Below are positions 9,074-17,279 of a DNA stretch of 33,332 nt, one piece after another (position 1 is the stretch's first letter; each line of letters begins with the position of its first letter). A program made the translations under genes and the position numbers. Source of the stretch: Tritrichomonas foetus (taxonomy: Eukaryota > Parabasalia > Tritrichomonadida > Tritrichomonadidae); contig MLAK01000590.1 of assembly GCA_001839685.1 (NCBI GenBank), positions 1 through 33,332 on the forward strand, in the 5' to 3' direction. Below the pieces are notes generated by a model. It was not told where the DNA came from. It did not search any database and saw nothing but the letters and a program-made list of their open reading frames with translations.

Positions 9074-10597
9074 TTAGATTGAAGTATCAACATGCTGGTC
9101 GAGATCAATAAAATTGATACCATTATCGATCGTTCGCATTCGAAGTTCATCTTTCTTCAGAAAATATCGAATTAAAATGATTGAAACGCAGGAAATTACA
9201 ACAAGTGAAAAGAAAACACATATAATGATAATAATTTGTTCATGAATATCTTTTGATTTCTTTTCCGGATCATTTGATGAAAGTTCAACTGTTTGTGTAA
9301 TAGTGAATGTTTTGGTTTTCGTGTGAGCTTCAGTTTCCAAATGATTTGAGGGAGATGGATTTGTAGATACTGTTTTGAATTGTGATGGTGAATAAAGCCC
9401 TGAATTTGTTTGTGTGTCATTAGAAGAATCAACATTCTGATCAAATGAAGAATCTGGTCGTAAAACTTGTGAAATTTCACTCACAGTCGTAAAACCAATA
9501 CTTTGATCAGAATCTATTTCCAAATTCGTGTTAGAATTAGTTTCAGAATCTCCACCGGAAGTTGTTTCAGTATTTTCATTCTCAAAGAAGCAGTTATCAT
9601 TCATAATTATCTCTAAATCGTCAAGATTAATTGTGTCATCATACCAGCCAAATTCGTTGTATAAAAAAGAAAATTCTAGCCAATCATCAATAATTTCAGA
9701 ATTTACTGCTAAAAATCCAGAAAATTTGATTTCGCCATCAAGACGCTCTTTTTTAGTATTTATTATATTTATCGAAAAAGCTTTTTTGTTAGTTACACAG
9801 AAACTACAATCTTTAATTTCAACAGAAAATATTTCATCATGAATCAAAAGTTGTGGATAGTACTCTATTTTGATGTAAGTTTTTGCCAAATTTTCGTTAT
9901 TCGCTGAAAAAGAGCAGTTTTCAAAATAACAAAAAACACCATCAACAATATCAATGATATGAAACTGAGTTGTGCTTTTTTCTTTGTTAATAAATTGACA
10001 ATTGCTAATGTTTATTTCGTGGTTAACTGAATTACCAAAAAATAAAACATCAGTGTAAAAAATTGAACTCTCGTGATTTGGTTGATTTTCAACAAAAACA
10101 GAACTGTTTATATTGATTTCAATTCCATCGGAGGGTTCAACCAATAAAACCGCATTATTTCCAGAATTTTCAGAAAAATTGCAGTCTTCAATATTTAAAG
10201 ATCCTCCCATTTCAACATTGAAAACAGTTCCACCTTTGGTACCGGAAATCTGGCAACCTACTGTTGACAGATTAAAGTGCATTGAATGAGGAATATCCTC
10301 ATTGCCAACACAAAATATTGATGAGTGACTACCACCTTCATTCTTTCTTAGGAGAGTATTAGAAATTGAACAATTTTTAAATACAGCACTGCCCAATAGA
10401 AAATAAAATAAAATTTCTGCATTTTCATCAGAAAAATTCTTATCAGATAATGAACATATTCCTATGCTTGCATTCTTGTCATATTTTTGGCATTCAATAG
10501 ATTTAACAGAGAGAGAGTTAGAAAAACAGAGAAGAATTAGAAAAAACATGCCTTTTTTAAAGGATAATAAAATCTGATTTATTGACCAAGTATGCAT
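9074..10597 (-). CDS. Single-pass surface protein with beta-helix-like ectodomain
   Basis: 507 aa from the ATG at 10597. A second ATG at 10549 would give a more typical signal peptide (MFFLILLCFSNSLS), so the true start may be residue 17. The ectodomain carries repeated short motifs with cysteine and Asn-rich turns (FKNCSISNT, GCQISGTKGGT, IEDCNFSENSG, ISNCQFINK, FENCSFSANN, IKDCSFCVTN), the pattern of right-handed parallel beta-helix proteins such as the Pmp-like surface families of trichomonads. A Ser/Thr/Asn-rich stalk of about 100 residues follows, then one membrane helix (about 455-480, ICVFFSLVVISCVSIILIRYF) and a 27-residue cytoplasmic tail. Likely a plasma-membrane adhesin or receptor of unknown ligand. 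Many N-glycosylation sequons are visible. Confidence 0.85.
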   Translation of the reverse strand: MHTWSINQILLSFKKGMFFLILLCFSNSLSVKSIECQKYDKNASIGICSLSDKNFSDENAEILFYFLLGSAVFKNCSISNTLLRKNEGGSHSSIFCVGNEDIPHSMHFNLSTVGCQISGTKGGTVFNVEMGGSLNIEDCNFSENSGNNAVLLVEPSDGIEININSSVFVENQPNHESSIFYTDVLFFGNSVNHEINISNCQFINKEKSTTQFHIIDIVDGVFCYFENCSFSANNENLAKTYIKIEYYPQLLIHDEIFSVEIKDCSFCVTNKKAFSINIINTKKERLDGEIKFSGFLAVNSEIIDDWLEFSFLYNEFGWYDDTINLDDLEIIMNDNCFFENENTETTSGGDSETNSNTNLEIDSDQSIGFTTVSEISQVLRPDSSFDQNVDSSNDTQTNSGLYSPSQFKTVSTNPSPSNHLETEAHTKTKTFTITQTVELSSNDPEKKSKDIHEQIIIIICVFFSLVVISCVSIILIRYFLKKDELRMRTIDNGINFIDLDQHVDTSI

Positions 10598-10752
10598 TGA
10601 ATTATTGAAAATTTTTCAGGTAAGTTATGAAATTTCAATGAATAATTCTGACTGAGTAATTCATTGAATAAAATGTATAGTTTTATTGAATAATTGACCA
10701 TTTATATTCTGAATATCGATTCAATACTATGGAAAAGAACGTTTAAAAAAAA

Positions 10753-12310
10753 ATGGACATTTTCCATTCTGCTGTCATAGGCGATACAAATCAACTTCAA
10801 AGTGCCTTGAACAATAAAATAAATATCAACACATTATCTAGTGACAAATGTATTCCATTGCATTATTCGGTTTTACATGATCATTTCGAATTTTCCAAAG
10901 TTTTAGTAGAAAACATGTCAAATATTGATCAACCCAATAGCAAAGGAATTTCACCACTTCATATTGCAGTTAATAATGGAAATGAAAAAATTGTGAACTT
11001 ATTAATTCAACACAAAGCTAATGTTAATATTACTGATAACATTATCATTTATATTCATAGAGTATGTTTTAGTTTCACAAAATATTGTTTATTTTAACTC
11101 TGAGAGTTAGCAATAATTGCTTTCTAATCGAAGAGCTAATCTAAAATAATATTTGTGGAAATTCTGATAGTCACTAACATTAGAATGTTTAAACAATGAT
11201 TAATAGAACTCCGCTCCATTATGCTGCACGAAAGAATTTAGCTAATATTTGTAAAATTCTATTGGATAATCATGCTAAAGCAGATATTTATGATGTAAAT
11301 GTTTATTTTTTGATATTTACGGATTTACACCTTTGCATTGTGCATGTGAGCATAATTCTTTAGACTTTATTCTTTGCTTCTTTAAATATAATGATAATTT
11401 ATGTGTGTTAACTAATCCTTCTCTCTCTTGGTCCCCTCTTCACATTGCAGTAAATAAAAATAGTATACAAGCTGTATCAGCATTGTTAAAATATAAAATA
11501 AACATCAATTTGCAAGGAAAAAATGGAGTGACACCTCTGCATTTAGCGGCGCAAATAAAATCAAATTCTGAAGGCCAATCCATACTTTCTTTATTAATTG
11601 AAAATGGAGCAAATCCAAATTCCTTAGATAATGATTTTGAGACACCACTTTTCTCTGCAATCCATTCCAATAATGTGAATGCAGTTAAAGAATTAATCAA
11701 AGCAGGTGCAGACGTGAATGCTTCTAATAAGCATAAAATGTTACCAATTCATTATTCTTGCAAATATGGATGTAGTGATATTGTTGCAATATTACTAGAT
11801 AATAATGCTGAAGTCAATATCATTGATCACAATGATTTATCACCACTTCACTATGCTGTTGCTCGTCAAGACAAGAAAATAGCAGAATTATTGATTAGGC
11901 ATGGCGCAGATCCTTTGATCAGAAATTCATCAGGAAAATCCACTTTTTCGTTAGCAAACCAAGAAATGATATTAGTTCTTAGAAAAGCTGTTTCAAATCT
12001 CAATATTTATAAGAAGCGACAAGACGCTTTATTGGAAGCAGAAGCTAAAGTTAAATATATTGAGGAAACTATGAAAAATATTGAAAATCAGATAAAATTT
12101 GAAGAAGAAGAAGAGCTTTTCATTGAAGAGGAGGAAGAAGAGGCTGGTGAAATGACAGAGGATGAGAGAGTCAGATTTGAAGCATTTAAACAAGGTGTTG
12201 AAATTCAAATAGCAGAAATGCAATCTGATATGGTCGGTCAAATTAAAGATTTAGTGAAACTGATTCTTGATATCAGAAAAGATATAAACAAAAAGAAGCG
12301 TGGAACATAG
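10753..12310 (+). pseudogene. Ankyrin-repeat protein gene, frame broken at two places
   Basis: The first frame, from the ATG at 10753, gives ankyrin repeats (TPLH-like HYSV, SPLHIAVNNGNEKIVNLLIQHKANVNITDN) and stops at 11097. An isolated piece (INRTPLHYAARKNLANICKILLDNHAKADIYD) lies at about 11200-11300. After an apparent 14-base insertion (around 11304-11317) the frame changes and about six good repeats run to about 11960. A coiled-coil tail with an acidic EEEEE block follows, ending at 12310. The piece at 11040-11195 shows ghosts of further repeats (LLSNRRANLK) in different frames, all three with stops. Intact, it would be a cytosolic interaction protein of about 500 residues. I judge it a decaying gene, though its 3' part of 325 codons is still open. 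Confidence 0.75.
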
Positions 12311-12361
12311 GTATTATATATTAAATATTACTTTGTGATTATCTTTGCTCTCTATTTATAA

Positions 12362-13090
12362 TATTTTCTTCATGTTGATATTTTCTTCATAATGATATTT
12401 TCTTCATGTTGATATTTTCTTCATNNNNNNNNNNNNNNNNNNNNNNNNNNNNNNNNNNNNNNNNNNNNNNNNNNNNNNNNNNNNNNNNNNNNNNNNNNNN
12501 NNNNNNNNNNNNNNNNNNNNNNNNNNNNNNNNNNNNNNNNNNNNNNNNNNNNNNNNNNNNNNNNNNNNNNNNNNNNNNNNNNNNNNNNNNNNNNNNNNNN
12601 NNNNNNNNNNNNNNNNNNNNNNNNNNNNNNNNNNNNNNNNNNNNNNNNNNNNNNNNNNNNNNNNNNNNNNNNNNNNNNNNNNNNNNNNNNNNNNNNNNNN
12701 NNNNNNNNNNNNNNNNNNNNNNNNNNNNNNNNNNNNNNNNNNNNNNNNNNNNNNNNNNNNNNNNNNNNNNNNNNNNNNNNNNNNNNNNNNNNNNNNNNNN
12801 NNNNNNNNNNNNNNNNNNNNNNNNNNNNNNNNNNNNNNNNNNNNNNNNNNNNNNNNNNNNNNNNNNNNNNNNNNNNNNNNNNNNNNNNNNNNNNNNNNNN
12901 NNNNNNNNNNNNNNNNNNNNNNNNNNNNNNNNNNNNNNNNNNNNNNNNNNNNNNNNNNNNNNNNNNNNNNNNNNNNNNNNNNNNNNNNNNNNNNNNNNNN
13001 NNNNNNNNNNNTATTTTCTTCATGTTGATATTTTCTTCATGTTGATATTTACTTCATGTTGATTTTTCTTCATGTTGATATTTACTTTCT
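12362..13090. repeat. 17-bp minisatellite spanning the gap
   Basis: Units of TATTTTCTTCATGTTGA (17 bp) repeat on both sides of the gap: three full units and a partial one at 12362-12424, and about five at 13012-13090, with a few substitutions (TAATGA, TATTTAC) and one 16-bp unit. The same unit on both sides implies that the unsequenced part is mostly the same array. Unit length is not a multiple of three and the array is outside genes. Confidence 0.9.
12425..13011. other. Assembly gap of 587 N
   Basis: Run of undetermined bases within the minisatellite. The apparent open frames across it on both strands are artefacts of the N run. Confidence 1.
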
Positions 13091-13216
13091 TGTCATTTAC
13101 TTTAAGTTAATATATAGATGAGTAAACTAATGAAAATGGTATAAATTCACAATTTTTACTAAATATCAAATATACTAAATCACATTTCTCAGGCAAAAAC
13201 AATTGCCAAATAAAAC

Positions 13217-13921
13217 TCACTCTTCATTGGCATAAAGAAAAGCAAAAGATCCTTTTTGGTAGCTCGTTGAAGCTTCTGCAATGAAATATTCCCATTCTTC
13301 TTCTTCTGAAATTGAAAGTGAATCACCATCTGAATCAGTAAAAGAAACCGATTCAATATTTTCTGATAAGCTTCTTAAAGTACTCATTCCTTGCTCAAAA
13401 GTGGCTGATTTAGAAACTGTCACAAAAACGCCAACCGGAAATTCATGGCTTGGAACAAAAATAAATGGACATTTTTTCTCTTCTTTTTCATTACTACATG
13501 TAGAACCAGTATTTGAGAGATTCAGCTTTTGAAAAGACTCGGATTGTTTAATTGGTAATATTTTCACAAATGATATATTATTGGAGAAATACCAATCATA
13601 CATTAATTCCAAATCGCTATCGTCTTTCAGTAATATAGAAAAATTAGTTTTGTCGTGAAGAAATTCAAAACCGATGGCTGGAAAATTTTTGCTAATTTTG
13701 GATTTTATAAATGCTTCAAAATCGGCAAATGAAGCACTTGTTGAGATTTTGTAATCGAATCGAGAAATTCCTATGTGAATAATTGCTTCATCTTTGTGAA
13801 CGATTTTTGAAAAATTGTGATTTGGAGAACCGTTAACTTCGTTGATTAATCTGAGTTCATTTTTTAGTTTTTTGATGCTTTCTTCTTCGTTTTTAATGAG
13901 CTCGTCGAGTACCTGTTGCAT
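13217..13921 (-). CDS. Protein with two PB1-like domains
   Basis: 234 aa from the ATG at 13921. The frame opens earlier only at a TTG and is then closed by a TGA. A short coiled coil (about 1-30, MQQVLDELIKNEEESIKKLKNEL) is followed by two similar folds, about residues 43-125 and 150-232. Each has the PB1 pattern: an early beta-rich segment, a helix, then an acidic segment (FSILLKDDSDLELMYDWY in the first; FTDSDGDSLSISEEEEWEYF in the second) and a final strand. PB1 domains pair head to tail through a basic and an acidic face. The second domain keeps a clear acidic OPCA-like motif. Probably a cytosolic adaptor. The assignment rests on pattern only, and a beta-grasp fold of another kind is possible. 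Confidence 0.7.
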   Translation of the reverse strand: MQQVLDELIKNEEESIKKLKNELRLINEVNGSPNHNFSKIVHKDEAIIHIGISRFDYKISTSASFADFEAFIKSKISKNFPAIGFEFLHDKTNFSILLKDDSDLELMYDWYFSNNISFVKILPIKQSESFQKLNLSNTGSTCSNEKEEKKCPFIFVPSHEFPVGVFVTVSKSATFEQGMSTLRSLSENIESVSFTDSDGDSLSISEEEEWEYFIAEASTSYQKGSFAFLYANEE

Positions 13922-15715
13922 TCTAGAACTGAGAGGAATTTCAGCCAAACCATTTCAATTTTTCACAGAAAAAAATCAATCAATCATGAAAGAAATTTCT
14001 ACATTAAATCACACTCGCGCAAATTACCACCTTCCTGACATATAGTTTAAACTCTGTATACCATATTGAATATTGGCAAGCATTTGCAAAGCCCAACTCG
14101 AATTCTTACCATTATTAACGACAATTATCATGCGCATTTTTCACAGATTTACAGCGAATTGAAATTTACTAAAGTGTTTGTTTTTCACTTCTGTCGAAAT
14201 TTCTATGAACGGTGAGGTTTTATCATTTTTTTTGTTTTTTTCCGAAATATGCGTCAATTGTACTGATATTCATAAATATTCATGACGATAATCATTAGAT
14301 TGTGTTTGAGCTTGTTAAAATTAAATATTTGAATTCTCATGAAAACGAAAAATTCCAAAGAATGAAAAAATTTTAATTCTTATATGAAAAATAGGAAGTA
14401 TTCTATATATTATTTCCTTCATTCGCATTTTGGAAACTTTTCCAAAGCAAAAATTTGAAATTTCGTTTCAATTCTATTAAGTTGTCATCATTTTCGAATT
14501 TGTCAAGAAAATTTTGAGATTTTCTTGAAAACTTTGAAGATGGTCATAAAAATATCCAATTTTGAAGTTATAATTAATTTTCAGATTTTTCTTTAGTTGA
14601 AAAACAAGCTTATTTTTTATATTCTTACTTTTTAGATAATTTTATATGATATGTATTCATTGTAGAGATGAAATTGAATGTAGATGGAGGGAAAATGCAC
14701 AAACATAATCGTGATATGATGTAACTTTTTGAATCAAAATTAAATAATATTATATAAATCCTTTGAAATTATTGAATATTCAGAAAAATTGTGTTTTTGT
14801 ATTAGACAAAAATCTAATTTCACGAATATCCGAATCAACAATAATTAAAAAGATATCAAAATAAGAAAAAAGGGAATAAAATAGTCATAAAATATGAAAA
14901 GTTGATTATTCTTCCATAAAAATGAAAAATTAAATCATGTGATTGAGTTAGGTTCCTTGTAGTTTAGTATCCGCATGGCTTTGGAAGAATAAGAATAATT
15001 TTTTAAAAGATTTCCATTACTTTTTCCTCGTTTTTGGGCAACTTCTCATATGTGAGTAGGAGAAAAATTCGCCCGTTGACAATCAAATTGCCAGACATCA
15101 TAATTGTACAATAAATTTGTTGAAATAGGCAATATTAAAAATGCCACCCAACATTTGTTGATCATCTTGATAATAAAATGATGACGTTAACTTTATAAGG
15201 TATAAAATTATAATGCAAAAATTTTAACACGTCATAATATCGCTTTACCCTCTTTCATTTTGGCATGATCAAAAGATAATCATATTTAAAAGTTTTAGAT
15301 ATTTTTTCATTCAATCTAATTTGAATTCGATTCTTATCTATTAATTGAGATTTGAATATGTTGCTTTTTGCTGCTATTCAAAAATTTCTCAAATATATTA
15401 AACGTTTTCATAGTTATCAATTCAATTGTGTCCAATTACCAAAAAATTCAATGACTTTCGTAACTTTTTCAATGTTTTCAATTCATTTTAACAGAATAAG
15501 ACACAATATGGGTTTATCAATATTTCCCCATTTAATTTAGACCTCAAGACCTCAACCTTTTATTTGGGTCCTTAGGAATCTTTTGAGAAAATTCTGTTCG
15601 GCCAAATTTGGCAGTTTTTTCACAAATTTTCTAGTATCTTGTCTATTTTGAATTCGACTTTTTGAATATCTATTTTGAAATAGCCGCATAATTATTTTTT
15701 GATATTAAGTTAGAA
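13922..15715. other. Gene-free intergenic stretch, 1.8 kb
   Basis: AT-rich spacer between two divergent genes. The reading frame at 15352-15540 begins at TTG and has no recognisable domain. A less AT-rich island lies at about 14945-15110 and contains the hairpin listed separately. No tRNA, rRNA or repeat family can be assigned. Confidence 0.5.
15036..15074. other. Possible hairpin in an intergenic GC island
   Basis: GGGC (15036-15039) pairs with GCCC (15071-15074), and TTCTC (15043-15047) pairs with GAGAA (15060-15064), enclosing a 12-nt loop with an internal loop of 3 and 6 bases. It lies in a locally less AT-rich patch far from any gene. It could be part of a small RNA gene or chance; no box motif or RNA family was recognised. 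Confidence 0.25.
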
Positions 15716-16732
15716 ATGATGTTCCTCATCCGTTTCTTCCTTTTCCTTGTCTTTTCACGTAGTGAATACGTCGACATCACCTCCGACAATGTCGACTCCA
15801 TCATCGGCGGCCAAAGTCCAGCCCTCGTTAAATTTTACAGTCCGAATTGTCCCCACTGCAGAAACATGGCCGAAGCCTTCGCTGAAGCGGCCACCGCATT
15901 CAAAGATGTCGCATTTGCAGGTGTCGATTGCACAAAAGAATCATCAATTTGCTCTCGTTATAAGGTCAATGGATATCCAACCGTTTTCATATTCAAGGCT
16001 GGCTCAAAAGATCCCATCACCGAATACAAAGGATCCCGCTCAGTTGATGACTTCTGCGATTTCGTCGAAAATCACACAGAATTTCATGCCAAACGACCAA
16101 AGAAGATCTTGCCAGAATTAAACCCAGTTACTTTCGATGACTTTGTCAATAACCGCAAATGCACTTTTGTCACATTTTTCGCTCCATGGTGCGGCCATTG
16201 CAAGAGATTCCTTCCTGAAGCGAAAAAAGCCGCCGAAGCCTTCAATTTGCACGAACCAAACGCATCAGTTGCCGTAATGAACTGCGATATGTATAGAAGC
16301 TACTGCCAGCGATTTGAAATTCGTGGATTTCCAACAATCAAATTATTCAAGGATGGCAACCCAATCCCATACAGCTCAGAAAGAACAGCCGAAAGTGTCG
16401 CTAATTTCATTAACAGCAATTGCGGAACATTCAGAGCGGCTGACGGGTCGGTCACCGAGCAGGCTGGAATCATCCCGCAAGCATCAGCGCTCGCCCAAGG
16501 ATTCGTGGCAGCTGAGGCAGCAGCCAGAGAAGATACACTCGCAAAGGTGAAACAGATCAATGGCGCTGATTTCTACGTTCAAGCCATGGAAAGAATCATC
16601 AAGAATGGCGCACCAAAGGTGAGGGCAGACCTTGAGGTGATGAAGAAGCTTCTCGCTCAGAAGTCTGCATCTCCAAATACTCTCGATGAACTCAAGAAGA
16701 GAATCAACGTTCTCGAAGCTTTCAAACTGTGA
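15716..16732 (+). CDS. Protein disulfide isomerase, two thioredoxin domains and helical C-terminal domain
   Basis: 338 aa from the ATG at 15716. A signal peptide (MMFLIRFFLFLVFSRS) directs it to the ER. Two thioredoxin domains follow. The first (about 18-122) has the active site C45-P-H-C48 and cis-proline GYPT (87-90). The second (about 134-236) has C159-G-H-C162 and GFPT (204-207). Residues about 245-338 form a helical domain like the C-terminal D domain of plant, fungal and Dictyostelium PDI-D proteins. It catalyses disulfide formation and exchange in secreted proteins, which suits an organism with many cysteine-containing surface proteins. The C-terminus is AFKL, with no KDEL-type retrieval signal. 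Codon use is rich in C-ending codons, suggesting high expression. AATAAA occurs about 28 bases after the stop. Confidence 0.95.
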   Translation: MMFLIRFFLFLVFSRSEYVDITSDNVDSIIGGQSPALVKFYSPNCPHCRNMAEAFAEAATAFKDVAFAGVDCTKESSICSRYKVNGYPTVFIFKAGSKDPITEYKGSRSVDDFCDFVENHTEFHAKRPKKILPELNPVTFDDFVNNRKCTFVTFFAPWCGHCKRFLPEAKKAAEAFNLHEPNASVAVMNCDMYRSYCQRFEIRGFPTIKLFKDGNPIPYSSERTAESVANFINSNCGTFRAADGSVTEQAGIIPQASALAQGFVAAEAAAREDTLAKVKQINGADFYVQAMERIIKNGAPKVRADLEVMKKLLAQKSASPNTLDELKKRINVLEAFKL

Positions 16733-17279
16733 GGCGGTGGATGAGAAACGTCCGAAATAAACCAAACAAACCATCATTAATTATATTTTTGCTTTCATTT
16801 TTATTTGAATCTGTTTTGGTTCTTTTTGTGTGTTTGCAATGCTGAAAAGGGGAACCTGGTGATGAAAGTGGGATTCAGAACTGCTGAACTGAATATTGAT
16901 AAATAGCAATGATGAAATCAATGTGAATTGGAACAAAATCATAAAAAGAATTGAACAAAGAAATAAAGAACAAAGAAATAAAGAACAAAGAAATAAAGAA
17001 CAAAGAAATGAAGAACAATGAAATGAAGAACAAAGAAATGGAGAGCAAAGAAATAAAGAACAAAGAATTGAAGAGAAAAGAAATGAACAACAAAGAAATG
17101 GTGAGCAAAAAATTGAAGAAAAAAGAAATGAAGAGCAAAGAAATGAAGAAATAGAATAAAAATATAGTGAAAGAATGAGAGGACGTATATACGTATACAT
17201 GCTGGAATGAGCATCATAAAATAAAAAAAATTAAATCACATTTGTTTATTCTGATAATTTCTATAATTAACTTTCATGA
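16733..17279. repeat. 15-bp minisatellite between PDI and RasGAP genes
   Basis: From about 16951 to 17155 the unit GAACAAAGAAATAAA (15 bp) is repeated roughly 13-14 times, increasingly diverged at the right end (AATGAAGAGC, AATTGAAGAA). Because 15 is a multiple of three and the unit lacks stops in several frames, long open frames appear on both strands: KNKEI-type repeats on the plus strand and Phe/Leu/Ile/Ser-rich repeats on the minus strand. The plus frame starts at TTG and all are compositionally pure repeat, so I call a satellite and not genes. The flanks are AT-rich 3' regions of the two convergent genes. Confidence 0.8.

Noticed and set aside
11063..11182. GTATGT donor and ACTAACATTAG acceptor that look like a 120-nt intron in the ankyrin gene
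   Set aside because: The bases after the acceptor contain a stop in all three frames before the next ankyrin repeat, and the supposed intron contains ghost ankyrin codons, so splicing would not repair the gene. The motifs are probably coincidence.
12406..13062. Open frames of about 200 codons on both strands
   Set aside because: They consist of undetermined bases in the assembly gap.
14948..14990. Stretch resembling the first half of a tRNA (TGTAGTTTAGTATCCGC)
   Set aside because: No matching anticodon arm, T arm or B box follows, and the acceptor stem has no partner.
16781..17217. Overlapping open frames of 87-139 codons on the minus strand and 67 on the plus strand
   Set aside because: They are created by a stop-free 15-bp satellite and have no non-repeat domain; the plus frame lacks an ATG.
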